In this document: positions 51,811 through 60,909 of the stretch, piece after piece
Layout of the letters: every line of letters begins with the position of its first letter
Position numbering within the stretch: position 1 is the first letter of the stretch
DNA from: Actinomycetes bacterium
GTDB lineage: Bacteria > Actinomycetota > Actinomycetes > Propionibacteriales > Propionibacteriaceae
Direction: 5' to 3'
Length of the DNA: 64,000 bases
Assembly (NCBI GenBank): GCA_023393755.1
Contig: JAEXCA010000122.1
Coordinates: forward strand, 1-64,000
Program-made: the position numbers and the translations under genes
The notes under the pieces: model-generated
The model's database searches: none
What the model saw: only the letters and a program-made list of their open reading frames with translations
Told to the model about the DNA's origin: nothing

Positions 51811-52914
51811 ATGACACCTTCCATCGCCGACTACGTCCGCGGACTTCGCCGACTCTGGTGGGTACCGGTGCTCGCCCTGCTGATCGGAAGCGGGCTCAGC
51901 TTCGCCGCGGCGAGCGGCTCCCGTCCCGCCGTCGTCACCACGGGTCACGTCCTGTTCACCTTCCAGGACGGCGACCAGGGCCAGGATTCGGCCGGTGCCG
52001 CCCGGGGTGCGGAGGCTCAGGTCGCCAAGACCAGGCTCGCCGGCTACATCCAGCTGGCGCTGTCCAGCCAGCCGATCCACGACCTGATGCTCGCGCAGGG
52101 GATCAGCACGCCGCCGACCACCATCGCGGTCGCCACCGGTCAGCCGGTGGATGACTCGGCCCGAGTGGTGATCTCATCCCAGGACGGCGGTGTGGTGTCG
52201 ATCCAGCTGGAGAACGAGGATCTGGACCAGGCCACCGCCACCCAGTTGACGAAGGCGATCGCGGACGAGGTGGCCCGCAGCTTCATCGAGGCGGACTCGC
52301 TGCAGGCCTCCCCGTCCCTTGAGCCGAGTCCGGTGGTCACCGATCCCCAGGGGGTCGCCGCGGGTTCGTCGATCCTCAAGGTTGCCCTACCCCTTCTCCT
52401 GCTGCTGATCGCCGGCTTCGCGATCGTCTACGTGCTCGTCTGGGTCCGGGGTTGGATCTGGACCGGCCGGGATCTCGAGGATCGGCTGGGTGCCCGGACC
52501 CTGGGTGAGGTGTCGGGACGCCCCGAGGACGGCGCCACCATCGCCCTGGCCCTCACGAAGGACCGCACCGCCGGCACGTCCGTCCTGCTGGTTCCGGTGG
52601 CACCGGTCACCGCCGAGCAGGCCGGGGAGGTGGGCGACCTGGTCACCAGGGCGTGGTCCGGGCTGGACCGGCCGGCGGCATTGGTGGAGTCCGCCGCGTT
52701 CGACGGCCCCTTCACCGGTGGTTCCCAGGACCTGCGGGTGGCGATCGCCGCCGGAGGCCTGGACGCCGAAGCCCTCCGCGCCTCGGTTTCGGCGGACGTG
52801 GTCGGTCTGGTCGTCGGTTACGGCCGTAGTCGGTACACCGAACTGACCCGGACCGGCCGCGCCCTGGCCAAGGTGACCGACGCCGACATCGCCGTCGTCG
52901 GCCTGGCCGACTAG
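51811..52914 (+). CDS. Wzz/CapA-like chain-length protein fused to a P-loop-less kinase-like domain
   Basis: A 367-residue membrane protein. Two transmembrane helices (about 17-36 and 190-212) bracket an extracytoplasmic region, the polysaccharide co-polymerase layout. The cytoplasmic C-terminal 150 residues look like a BY-kinase/MinD fold: TSVLLVPVAPVTAEQAGEV opens it, and VVGLVVGYGRSRYTELTRTG followed by ADIAVVGLAD matches the end of such domains. No Walker A GK(S/T) is present and there is no tyrosine-rich tail. It probably sets chain length without kinase activity. Confidence 0.75.
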   Translation: MTPSIADYVRGLRRLWWVPVLALLIGSGLSFAAASGSRPAVVTTGHVLFTFQDGDQGQDSAGAARGAEAQVAKTRLAGYIQLALSSQPIHDLMLAQGISTPPTTIAVATGQPVDDSARVVISSQDGGVVSIQLENEDLDQATATQLTKAIADEVARSFIEADSLQASPSLEPSPVVTDPQGVAAGSSILKVALPLLLLLIAGFAIVYVLVWVRGWIWTGRDLEDRLGARTLGEVSGRPEDGATIALALTKDRTAGTSVLLVPVAPVTAEQAGEVGDLVTRAWSGLDRPAALVESAAFDGPFTGGSQDLRVAIAAGGLDAEALRASVSADVVGLVVGYGRSRYTELTRTGRALAKVTDADIAVVGLAD

Positions 52915-52976
52915 CGACATGCTGCGGGCGGACGACGGAGCTGCGCCCGTCCACCGGCACAGGTTGGAGACAGCAC

Positions 52977-54074
52977 ATGCCCGGCCATGACATCGTCCTG
53001 GCAACGACGGTGGCGATGACCATCGAGGCGTTCCTCCAGCCGGTCGGCCGGGAGTTGGTCCGCCGGGGCCACCGGGTGCACCTGGTCTGCGGCGACCGCG
53101 AGCCCCGGACCGACTTCCCGAACACCACCACCGTGCTGCCGATGACCCGCAGCACCGCGGGCACACAGGACCTCCGCTCGCTGAACGCCTGGGTCACCTA
53201 CCTACGCCAGGTGCAGCCCCGGATGGTCGTGGCCGGCACGCCGAAGGCCTCACTGCTGGCCATGACCGCGGCGAGGATCGCCAGGACGCCCGCCCGCGTG
53301 TACGTCCTCCACGGCGCGGTGTGGGACGGCGCCACCGGCCTGCGCCGCCGGGTGCTGGAGGCTGCGGAGCGGGCGACCATCGCGGCGTCCACCACCCAGA
53401 TCGCGGTCTCGGACTCACTGGCGCGGCTGGTGCGGGCGCGAGGACTTGCTCGGCACCAGCCGCGGGTGGTGGGCTCTGGCTCCTTCTGCGGGGTGGACAC
53501 CGACCGCTTCCGGCCCACCGCGGTCCGCGACGATCGCACCCCGACGATGGTTTTCGTCGGACGCCTCAACCGGGACAAGGGAATCGATGCCCTGCTGCGG
53601 GTGCTCGACAGCGTCCGGCAGCGGGTGGACGCCCGGCTGCTGATCGTCGGGGGGCTGGACGAGACCTCCCCGCCGGACGACGCCACCATGCGCGCGGTCG
53701 TTGACCGCCCACAGGTCGAGTGGGTCGGCGAGCAGGCGGACGTGCTGCCCTTCCTCCAGGCCTCGGATCTGCTGCTCTTCCCGACCCGGAGGGAGGGCCT
53801 GCCCCAGGTGCCGCTGGAGGCCCAGGCCTGTGGCGTGCCGGTGGTCTCATGGCGGGTGACCGGGGTGATCGACGCGGTTCGGGATGGCTTCACCGGCGTG
53901 CTGGTTCCGTTCGGCGATGAACCGGCCCTGGCCGCTGCCGCCGCCGAACTGCTGGCGGACGAACCGGCTCGGGCGAGGATGGCGCAGAATGCGCGGGGTT
54001 GGGTGGAGGACCGGTTCAACGAATCCCTGGTCGCCACCGCCAATGCCGACTTCCTCGAGAGCTGCGCAGGCTAG
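52977..54074 (+). CDS. GT4-family glycosyltransferase
   Basis: A 365-residue GT-B enzyme. The acceptor half has RELVRRGHRVHLVCGD and YVLHGAVWDG, the latter typical of WbnK/WbpX-type transferases. The donor half has MVFVGRLNRDKGIDALLRVL, FPTRREGLPQVPLEAQACG and the NDP-sugar Glu. ATG 52977 is preceded by GGAGA. It follows the Wzz-like gene by 62 bases on the same strand and probably shares its transcript. Confidence 0.9.
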   Translation: MPGHDIVLATTVAMTIEAFLQPVGRELVRRGHRVHLVCGDREPRTDFPNTTTVLPMTRSTAGTQDLRSLNAWVTYLRQVQPRMVVAGTPKASLLAMTAARIARTPARVYVLHGAVWDGATGLRRRVLEAAERATIAASTTQIAVSDSLARLVRARGLARHQPRVVGSGSFCGVDTDRFRPTAVRDDRTPTMVFVGRLNRDKGIDALLRVLDSVRQRVDARLLIVGGLDETSPPDDATMRAVVDRPQVEWVGEQADVLPFLQASDLLLFPTRREGLPQVPLEAQACGVPVVSWRVTGVIDAVRDGFTGVLVPFGDEPALAAAAAELLADEPARARMAQNARGWVEDRFNESLVATANADFLESCAG

Positions 54075-54112
54075 GAACCCCTGATCAACCTCACCCCAGC
54101 GAAAGCGGGGAT

Positions 54113-55186
54113 CTAGCCGCCGGCGACCCGGATGAACTCCAGGGCGGAGGCCGCCAGTTCGCGCCAGTCCAGGTCCTTGACCGCGGCCAGACCGGCCTCC
54201 CGGCGGAGCCGGCGCCGCTCCGGATCGTCCAACGCCTCCGTGAGCGCCTCCGCCAGGAGCGCGGGGGTGGGCTCGTCCACCACCCAGGCGTTGTCGGAGT
54301 CGGCGGGACGATACCAGGGAGTGACCAGGGTCGCCCCGCTGGCCAGCGCCTCGATGCACGGGTAGTGGTAGGCGCCCGGCTGGCCCGTCCCGCCGACCAG
54401 GACGAAATCCACCGAGCGGTACCAGGCTGCGAGTTCGGCGTCGCTGGCGGGCACCGTGGTCCGGATCGGGAGGTCGGAGAAGCCGTCGAGTTCCGCGCCG
54501 AAGTCGGCGATGCTGACCACGTACTCCTCGGTGATACCGGCCCGCCGGATCGCCTCCAGGACGCGGTCGGTGCCCTTCCACGGCTCGGACCGGCCGATCG
54601 TCCCAATAGTGAGCGGTCGGGGCTGCGGGGAGCCGGGCCCGAAGGTGGTCAGATCGATCCCGGGGGGGAGCACGCCCAGCCGGCGAGGATCGCCGACCAG
54701 GAACTCCGGGGAGTTGACGATCACGTAGGGTGCCCGTTGGTCCGCTCGCCGCACCAACCGCCGGAAGAACCGGGCCTTCAACCCGCCGCCGGGGTAGTAC
54801 TCACTCTCCTCGGCCTGCATCAGGCGGACATGGGTCACCCCGCGCCGCTCCACACCGAAGGCCGCGTTCGTGGTCAGGAAGTGGTTCGACAGCACGACGT
54901 CCCCCCGTCGGGCCACCGTCCGCAGCCCCCGGGTCAGCGCGAGCTGGGCGAGCGCCACGCGGGCGATCCCGGACAGCTCCCTGGTCCGCCCGGCGGTGCG
55001 GCGGCCCAGGACGTCGACGCGGATCACCGGGGCGTCCACCGGATAACGGGCCTCGCCGGCGAACCAGGGCACCAGGTAGGCGCACTCCACCCCGGCCGCG
55101 TGCCAGCGGTTGCCCAGTTCGGCCAGCACCCGGTATCCGCCTGAGGCGCCGAAGTCGAGCATGGGCAGGAAGATCGTCATGGTCAT
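54113..55186 (-). CDS. GT4-like glycosyltransferase after the flippase
   Basis: A 357-residue GT-B enzyme: MLDFGASGGYRVLAELGNRW at the start, PPGIDLTTFGPG in the linker, IGRSEPWKGTDRVLEAIRRA, and YPCIEALASGATLVTPWYRP at the donor site. The usual GT4 E-x7-E region is only partly kept. ATG 55186 overlaps the flippase stop (ATGA); ATG 55180, two codons later, is the alternative with a better ribosome site (GGGGGA). Confidence 0.87.
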   Translation of the reverse strand: MTMTIFLPMLDFGASGGYRVLAELGNRWHAAGVECAYLVPWFAGEARYPVDAPVIRVDVLGRRTAGRTRELSGIARVALAQLALTRGLRTVARRGDVVLSNHFLTTNAAFGVERRGVTHVRLMQAEESEYYPGGGLKARFFRRLVRRADQRAPYVIVNSPEFLVGDPRRLGVLPPGIDLTTFGPGSPQPRPLTIGTIGRSEPWKGTDRVLEAIRRAGITEEYVVSIADFGAELDGFSDLPIRTTVPASDAELAAWYRSVDFVLVGGTGQPGAYHYPCIEALASGATLVTPWYRPADSDNAWVVDEPTPALLAEALTEALDDPERRRLRREAGLAAVKDLDWRELAASALEFIRVAGG

Positions 55187-56496
55187 CCCCCGAGGATTCC
55201 GTTGGCGGACAGGGCCACCCAGCCAGCCGCGAGGGCGACCGTCGCCAGGTGCGCGACGACCAGCTTCGCCGGCACCGGCAGGACGTCCTTCCCGAGCCGG
55301 TTGAGCGCCACCTTCAGGAAGACCAGGTAGGCGACCGCGCTGAGCCAGGACGCCGCGGCCGCCGCGGTGACGTTCCCGTACCACCCGGCCACCGTGGTAC
55401 CGGCCAGGAGCACCACCGCCGCGCAGGTCTCGGCCGCCAGGTAGGTGCCGCGCCGCCCGGTGGCAAGCAGGAGGTATGCGCCGTGCAGCGCAATCGCGCG
55501 GACGCCGCCGGCGCCGGCCATCAGGGCGAGCGCGGCGGACGCCCCGATGAACGAGCCGGAGTAGGCCGCCCACAGCGCCAGCGGCGCGGCGACCGCCAGT
55601 GCCACCGCACCGAGCGCGGCCCGGCCGCCGAGGTGGCTGATGCTGTCCCGGGACAGGGCCGCCGGGTCCTCGCCGCCGGCGACCAGTTGCGAGGCGGTGG
55701 GGTAGAAGTGCAGGGCGATGGCGGGGATGACCACGGCCGAGGGCAGGCCGCCGAGGGAGGTGACCGCCCGCAGCATCCCGGTCGGTTCGGCGCCACTGAG
55801 GTTGAGCATGATCAGCGGGGCGACCGCGACCGCGCCGGCACTGAGCAGCGAACTCCCGTAGGTCGGCAGCGCATGCCGGACCAGCCCGACGGCCGCCACC
55901 TGAGTGTGGGTTCCACGCCGGCGGATGCCGGAGAGGGTGGCGATCGTGCTGACCACCGGGCCGAGGACGATGCCAGCGCCGACCGCGAGCGGCAACAGGC
56001 CGATCGGGGTGAGCAGGACCGCCGAGACGATGGTCAGGCTGGTCACCGCGGCGGAGATCAGCTGGAACCGCGCCGCCACCGAACCGTCGGCGAACACCGA
56101 GAGCACGACCGCCCGGAAGGCAAGCAGGATCGACCCGGCCGCCGCCAGGACTACCGCTGAGACCACCGTGACGGCGGTGAAGGAACGGGAGAGCTCGGGT
56201 GCGGTCAGCCCCAGCGCCAGCCCGATCGCCGGAATCGCGGCGATGCCGCAGGCCCGCCAGAAGGCCCTGCCGAAGTCGGCCGCGGTGGACGTCGGGTGGG
56301 CGGCCGCCATCTCCGGCAGCACGTTCCCGATGGCGAAGGTGCACAGCAGCGCGGCCAGCGAACCGGCGCCCACCACGGCGCTCTGGTAGCCAACTCCCTC
56401 GACACCCCAGGTGACCGCGATGACCTTGCCGGTGAGGAAGCCGAAGCCCAGGGTCACCAGGGAGGCCAGCTGGAGATCCCGCCTCGCTGAGCTCAA
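55183..56496 (-). CDS. Wzx-type polysaccharide flippase
   Basis: A 437-residue protein with 12-14 membrane helices and the MATE/MOP-like arrangement of Wzx flippases (QLASLVTLGFGFLTGKVIAV, PTYGSSLLSAGAVAVAPLIML, AAAASWLSAVAYLVFLKVAL). It would carry the undecaprenyl-linked repeat unit to the outer face. It overlaps both neighbouring genes by four bases, within the aminosugar operon that starts at 58960. Confidence 0.87.
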   Translation of the reverse strand: MSSARRDLQLASLVTLGFGFLTGKVIAVTWGVEGVGYQSAVVGAGSLAALLCTFAIGNVLPEMAAAHPTSTAADFGRAFWRACGIAAIPAIGLALGLTAPELSRSFTAVTVVSAVVLAAAGSILLAFRAVVLSVFADGSVAARFQLISAAVTSLTIVSAVLLTPIGLLPLAVGAGIVLGPVVSTIATLSGIRRRGTHTQVAAVGLVRHALPTYGSSLLSAGAVAVAPLIMLNLSGAEPTGMLRAVTSLGGLPSAVVIPAIALHFYPTASQLVAGGEDPAALSRDSISHLGGRAALGAVALAVAAPLALWAAYSGSFIGASAALALMAGAGGVRAIALHGAYLLLATGRRGTYLAAETCAAVVLLAGTTVAGWYGNVTAAAAASWLSAVAYLVFLKVALNRLGKDVLPVPAKLVVAHLATVALAAGWVALSANGILGG

Positions 56497-57320
56497 GACC
56501 CGATCCGCGGGCTCTGGCCGGGCGCCCGCTCTCGGACGACCCGGCGGAACTCCTCGTAGTCACGAATGTAGTCGGCGGGGTCGTAGGGATGCGACGCCAG
56601 GACCAGGAGCACCGCGTCCGAGCTGTACTGGTGCTGAACCCCCCAGACCAGCGGAGGGATGTGCAGCGCGACGTCGGGTCGCGACAGGGTGTACGTCCGG
56701 CTCTGGTGGCCGTCGTCGCAGATCACCTCGAGCGAGCCGGCCACGGCGACCAGCAGCTGATGGCATTCGTAATGGGCGTGCTCGCCCCGAACCTCGGGCC
56801 CGGGCACGTCGAACACGGTGAAGAACCTGGACACCGTGAACGGCAACTGCCCGGGGGCTTCACCGGCGACCAGCGCGCCTCGCATGTCGTCGGCGAGCCT
56901 CAGGCCGATCAGGGCATCCCGCTGCTGGTCCTGGGCGGCGGGCGCCGCCGGCTGGACGGGCCCGGCGTCCCCGCCACGCCCCGGCCGTGTCCGGATCAGG
57001 CGTCCGGGATTCCCGCCGATCACCGCGTTCGCGGGTACCGGCCGCGCCACCACGGCACCGGCCTCGAGGACGGCGCGGGCACCGATGCTGGCCATGCTGA
57101 CCACCGCCCCGGCTCCCACCACCGCGTCCGGACCGATGGTAAGGGGTGCGCCGATCCGCGGTCCCTCGATGACGACTCCGGGACCGATCCGGGTCGATCC
57201 GAGCAGGGTCACCCGGCCGGTGATCACCACGCCGATGCCGAGCTCCACGGCGGGATCGCTCACCACCTCGGGGCCGAGGATCGACGCGTGGCCCTGGTCG
57301 GCGCCCGTGGTCTCCTGCAC
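56493..57320 (-). CDS. Fused acyltransferase and dTDP-sugar 3,4-ketoisomerase (WxcM/FdtD type)
   Basis: A 275-residue bifunctional protein. The N-terminal half (about 10-110) is a left-handed beta-helix of hexapeptide repeats (VSDPAVELGIGVVITGRV, GAVVARPVPANAVIGGNPGR). The C-terminal half (about 135-270) is a cupin of the FdtA family with GLRLADDMRGALVAGEAP, GEHAHYECHQLLVAVAGS and PPLVWGVQHQYS; the His residues are the catalytic ones. FdtA moves the keto group of dTDP-4-keto-6-deoxyglucose from C4 to C3. A TAGGAT box six bases before GTG 57320 could be an internal promoter. Confidence 0.9.
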   Translation of the reverse strand: MQETTGADQGHASILGPEVVSDPAVELGIGVVITGRVTLLGSTRIGPGVVIEGPRIGAPLTIGPDAVVGAGAVVSMASIGARAVLEAGAVVARPVPANAVIGGNPGRLIRTRPGRGGDAGPVQPAAPAAQDQQRDALIGLRLADDMRGALVAGEAPGQLPFTVSRFFTVFDVPGPEVRGEHAHYECHQLLVAVAGSLEVICDDGHQSRTYTLSRPDVALHIPPLVWGVQHQYSSDAVLLVLASHPYDPADYIRDYEEFRRVVRERAPGQSPRIGS

Positions 57321-57329
57321 CCTGGAATC

Positions 57330-58442
57330 CTATACCTGGGCCCGGAGTGTGCTCAGGGCCTGCGTCACCTGCTCGACCTCGGTCTCGGTGAGGGCCGGGA
57401 AGCAGGGAACGGTGAGGATCCGCCGGGTCAGCTCCTCGGTGACCGGCAGCCGCACACCATCGGCCAGGGCCGCCATGGCGGGCTGGAGGTGGTCGGGCAC
57501 GGGATAGTGGACATCGGTGCCCACTCCCGCCGCGTCGAGAACCGCGCGGGCGCCGTCCCGCTCCGCCTCGGAGGAGAACGCGATCACGGCCAGGTGACCA
57601 ACGCAGGTCGGGCCGTCCTCGAAGTAGAGCCGGGCACTGGACGGAAGAGCCGAGACGTACCGGCCGAGGATCGCGCGACGGATCCGGTTCTCCGCGTCGA
57701 GCCGGGGCAGCCGGGCACGCAGCACGGTCGCCTGCACCTCGTCCATCCGGCTGTTCACGCCGTGCGAGACATCAGCGTGGTACCGGCTCGTCCAGCCGTA
57801 CTGATGCAACCGCCTCACCCGCTCCAGCAGGTCGGGGTCGGTGCTGACCACCGCGCCGGCGTCGCCCCAGGCGGCCAGGTTCTTGGTGGGATAGAACGAG
57901 TAGGTGCCGCAGGCGCCCCAGGTGCCGGCGGCCCGGCCGTCCAGCGAGGCCCCGGCGGACTGCGCACAGTCCTCGATCAGCGGCACTCCGGCCGCCCGGC
58001 AGATCTCCGAGATCCGGGCAATGTCCGCCATCAGGCCGTACAGGTGGGTCACCACCACCGCTGCCGGACGATCGGCCGCCAGGCGCTCCCGCAGCGCGTC
58101 GGGGTCGATCGACGCCCGGTCGGGGAGAACCTCCACCCAGGCGGGCACCGCGCCGACAGCGACTGCGGCCGCGGCGGCGTACATCCCGGCGTTGGCCGCC
58201 ATGACGACCGTCTCTCCGGGCTGGACGCCGATCGCCCGGATGGCGAGCATCAACGCGTCGGTGCCGTTCCCAACCCCGACGCAGCCGGCCGTCCCGAGGT
58301 AGGCGGACAGCTCGGCCTCGAAGCCCTTCACCTGGTTGCCCAGCACGAACCAGCCGGTCCGGATGGTGTCGTTCACCAGCGCCAGGTCGGCCTCGACGTG
58401 GTCGTCCCGCGAGAGGTCGTTCAGGGGAACTCTGCCGGTCAC
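57330..58442 (-). CDS. DegT/DnrJ-type sugar 3-aminotransferase (FdtB-like)
   Basis: A 370-residue PLP enzyme that would put an amino group at C3 of the ketosugar made by the FdtA-type partner. PLP lysine is in YSFYPTKNLAAWGDAG, with IEDCAQSAGA and VGNGTDALMLAIRA as binding parts. The opening VPLNDLSR is typical. GTG 58442 shares GTGA with the upstream acyltransferase stop. Context with FdtA and FdtC-type genes points to Fuc3NAc or Qui3NAc synthesis. Confidence 0.92.
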   Translation of the reverse strand: MTGRVPLNDLSRDDHVEADLALVNDTIRTGWFVLGNQVKGFEAELSAYLGTAGCVGVGNGTDALMLAIRAIGVQPGETVVMAANAGMYAAAAAVAVGAVPAWVEVLPDRASIDPDALRERLAADRPAAVVVTHLYGLMADIARISEICRAAGVPLIEDCAQSAGASLDGRAAGTWGACGTYSFYPTKNLAAWGDAGAVVSTDPDLLERVRRLHQYGWTSRYHADVSHGVNSRMDEVQATVLRARLPRLDAENRIRRAILGRYVSALPSSARLYFEDGPTCVGHLAVIAFSSEAERDGARAVLDAAGVGTDVHYPVPDHLQPAMAALADGVRLPVTEELTRRILTVPCFPALTETEVEQVTQALSTLRAQV

Positions 58443-58960
58443 TTCTCCTGCCCTTCCAACTGCCGCAGCACCCGGGCCGGGTTGCCGGCCACCAGGGTGC
58501 GCGGGGCGACGTCCCTGGTCACGACAGCCCCAGCCGCGACCAGGGCACCCGCGCCGATCCGCACCCCGGGGACGAGTACCGCACCGGCGCCAATCGAGGC
58601 GCCGCGCTCCACCACTGTCTGCTCGAACCGATCGGGCTGCTGCCGGCTGCGGGGATACCGGTCGTTGGAGAAGGTGACGTTCGGTCCGATGAAGACGTCG
58701 TCCTCGATCCGCACGCCGTCCCACAGCTGGACGCCGTTCTTGATCGTGACGCCGTTGCCCACCACGACGTCATTCTCGATGAACACGTGCGAGCAGACGT
58801 TGCAGTCCGTGCCCAACCGCGCCTCGGCGAGCACCACGCAGAACTGCCAGATCCGGGTGCCCGGCCCGATCGACGGACTGGCCACATCGGCCAACGGGTG
58901 GACGAAGAACTCGCTCGCCGCTGCCGGTTCGCCCGAACCGCTCGGAGATGCCTGGTACAA
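58439..58960 (-). CDS. Hexapeptide-repeat sugar N-acyltransferase (FdtC/WlbB-like)
   Basis: A 173-residue left-handed beta-helix acyltransferase: SIGPGTRIWQFCVVLAEARL, VFIENDVVVGNGVTIKNGVQ, FIGPNVTFSNDRYPRSR with the catalytic-region NDRYPR, and AGNPARVLRQ. This branch acylates 3-amino sugars bound to dTDP or UDP. No ATG or GTG start exists; TTG 58960 follows GGGAG at good spacing and a strong -10 (TATACT) lies upstream. The locus thus has two acyltransferase domains for amino sugars. Confidence 0.87.
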   Translation of the reverse strand: MYQASPSGSGEPAAASEFFVHPLADVASPSIGPGTRIWQFCVVLAEARLGTDCNVCSHVFIENDVVVGNGVTIKNGVQLWDGVRIEDDVFIGPNVTFSNDRYPRSRQQPDRFEQTVVERGASIGAGAVLVPGVRIGAGALVAAGAVVTRDVAPRTLVAGNPARVLRQLEGQEK

Positions 58961-58994
58961 AGTCGCTCCCGGAATCGGCGTTCAGATCTGTCGC

Positions 58995-59000
58995 AGTATA
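58995..59000 (-). promoter_or_regulatory. -10 box TATACT for the aminosugar operon
   Basis: Minus-strand TATACT, 34 bases before the TTG start at 58960, is the best -10 in the region. No -35 box is evident. Confidence 0.45.
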
Positions 59001-59088
59001 GCGAGCCGAACCACGCCGGGCGGCTCCCTGCGGCACCGGCCGGAGGCCCATTTCGATCGACCTGGCATGGCGGTCCCCCACCAGGCTC

Positions 59089-59094
59089 TACGCT
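59089..59094 (+). promoter_or_regulatory. -10 box TACGCT for a leaderless transcript
   Basis: TACGCT, then exactly six bases, then GTG 59101. No ribosome site lies between them. Confidence 0.55.
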
Positions 59095-59100
59095 AACCGG

Positions 59101-60249
59101 GTGAATGCGGCGGCGACCGGCGGACGGGTGGACTCGCTCACCGGGCTGAGGATCTTCGCGGCGGCCGCGGTCTTCCTCAGCCACCTGCATCCGCCGGAGT
59201 TCATCCCCGGTAGGGTGGCCGTCCTGATGGACTCGGGCTACAGCGGCGTCACGATCTTCTTCGTCCTCTCCGGTTTCGTGCTCGCCTGGAACTACACCGA
59301 CCGGCTGATCCCGCTGAGCGGTCGCGGGGTGTGGTCGTTCGCCGTCGCCCGGTTCGCCAGGATCTACCCGCTCTACCTGGCTGTGCTGATCTGGGTCTGT
59401 GCACCGGGCATCGTCGGCCATGCGCTGCCGGAGGACACCTGGCTCCACTTCCTTGCCCTGCAAACCTGGCACCCCGACCTCGCGGTCGCCTTCGGCCTCA
59501 ACGGTCCCGGCTGGTCGATCGGCGTGGAGTTCTTCCTGTACGCCCTGTTCCCGGTACTCATCGTGGCGATCGGCCGGGTGCGGGAGAACCCTCGGCTGCT
59601 GTTGGCGATCGGGTTGGCGGCGGTGCTCGCGGTCGGCCTGCTCACCTGGTGGTTCAGCGCGACCGGAAGGGGACAGCTCAGTCCGCTGGATCCCGAATCG
59701 GCCCACCGCTGGCTGTACCGAACACCGCTCACCAGGATCGGCGACTTCACCGTCGGAATCGTCGTCGCGCTGCTGGTCCGCGCCGTGACAGCCCGGTCCT
59801 GGCTGGGGGCAGCGTCCCAGGTGCTCGCGGTGGTGGCTCTGCTGGCGGTGATGGCCTCGACAACGGTCAACCGGTCGGTCTGGTCCTGGGACTTCGCCTA
59901 CCTGGCGCCGACCGGGCTGCTGCTCTGGGGACTGGCGACCAGCCCGGACTCCCCGATCGCCCGCCTGCTCGGCTCGAAGCCCCTGGTGCTCGCCGGTGAG
60001 GCCTCCTTCGCGTTCTACCTGTTGCACCTGCCCATGCTCCAGGTGCTGGCGGCTCCACCCACCGATGGCTGGTACGGGTGGGTGTTCGTCACCGGCCTGC
60101 AGTTCGGTGTCATCATGCTCACCGCCGTCGGCGCCCACATCGTCATCGAACGCCCGGCGCAGCAGTTCCTCCGCCGCGTGCTCGACCGGCGGCGTCGGGC
60201 TCCGTCCGAGCCAGCCGCCCTGACCGGACCGGACGCGGCGTCCGTTTGA
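59101..60249 (+). CDS. OafA/YrhL-type membrane acyltransferase
   Basis: A 382-residue acyltransferase-3 protein with about ten helices. LTGLRIFAAAAVFLSHLHPP holds the conserved Arg and His, and FAVARFARIYPLYLAVL is the second signature (RxxRIxP). These enzymes O-acetylate polysaccharides or lipids at the membrane. It stands alone on the plus strand between two minus-strand operons, with its own leaderless promoter, and would decorate the exopolysaccharide. Confidence 0.9.
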   Translation: MNAAATGGRVDSLTGLRIFAAAAVFLSHLHPPEFIPGRVAVLMDSGYSGVTIFFVLSGFVLAWNYTDRLIPLSGRGVWSFAVARFARIYPLYLAVLIWVCAPGIVGHALPEDTWLHFLALQTWHPDLAVAFGLNGPGWSIGVEFFLYALFPVLIVAIGRVRENPRLLLAIGLAAVLAVGLLTWWFSATGRGQLSPLDPESAHRWLYRTPLTRIGDFTVGIVVALLVRAVTARSWLGAASQVLAVVALLAVMASTTVNRSVWSWDFAYLAPTGLLLWGLATSPDSPIARLLGSKPLVLAGEASFAFYLLHLPMLQVLAAPPTDGWYGWVFVTGLQFGVIMLTAVGAHIVIERPAQQFLRRVLDRRRRAPSEPAALTGPDAASV

Positions 60250-60258
60250 CCGGAGGGC

Positions 60259-60909
60259 CTAACCCCAGGTTCCGGGCACGCCCTTCACCACCACCTGCTC
60301 CGGCGTAGGCCTGGTGACCACCGCTCCTGCCCCGATCGTCGTCCCGGCGCCGACGGACAACTGCTGGAGGATGATCGCGCCGGCACCGACCAGCACGCCG
60401 CTGCCCACCGTCACCTCGCCGGAGACGATCGCGCCCGGGTTCACCGAGGCATGATCGCCGATCACCGTGTCGTGCCCGATGGTGGAGTTCGGATTGAGTT
60501 GGACGTGCCGGCCGAGGGTGACGTTCGTCGAGACCTGCACCCCGGAGCAGACGACGACACCCTCGCCGATCGTGGCCAGCGAGCCGATCACCGCGGCCGG
60601 GTGGATGACGCTGGTGGGACGCCAGTCCGCGTCGGTGAACCGCCGATCGACCGCCAGCTTCGCGGCCGGACTGCCGATACCGAGCACGTAGTTACGGCAA
60701 CCGGCGGTCGGCAGCAGGCCGGCGATCGGCCCGAGATAGCGATAACCCCGGGCGGCCAGCCGCTCGAGGTTCAGGTCGCTGGGGGCATCGTCGGCGATGC
60801 CCAGGACCTTGATCGCGCGGTCCGGAGAGGCGAGGTTGTGCGCCTCGATGACATCCAGGGTCTCCCGGCCGAAGCCTCCGGCGCCGACCAGGACCACCTC
60901 AGTCGGCAT
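60259..60909 (-). CDS. PglD/NeuD-type sugar N-acetyltransferase
   Basis: A 216-residue protein. An N-terminal nucleotide-sugar-binding fold (VVLVGAGGFGRETLDVIE) is followed by a left-handed beta-helix with HVQLNPNSTIGHDTVIGDHA, whose His residues are catalytic in PglD. PglD acetylates the C4 amine of the UDP-sugar made by PglF and PglE. ATG 60909 overlaps the sugar-transferase gene by eleven bases. Last gene of the right-edge operon. Confidence 0.88.
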   Translation of the reverse strand: MPTEVVLVGAGGFGRETLDVIEAHNLASPDRAIKVLGIADDAPSDLNLERLAARGYRYLGPIAGLLPTAGCRNYVLGIGSPAAKLAVDRRFTDADWRPTSVIHPAAVIGSLATIGEGVVVCSGVQVSTNVTLGRHVQLNPNSTIGHDTVIGDHASVNPGAIVSGEVTVGSGVLVGAGAIILQQLSVGAGTTIGAGAVVTRPTPEQVVVKGVPGTWG

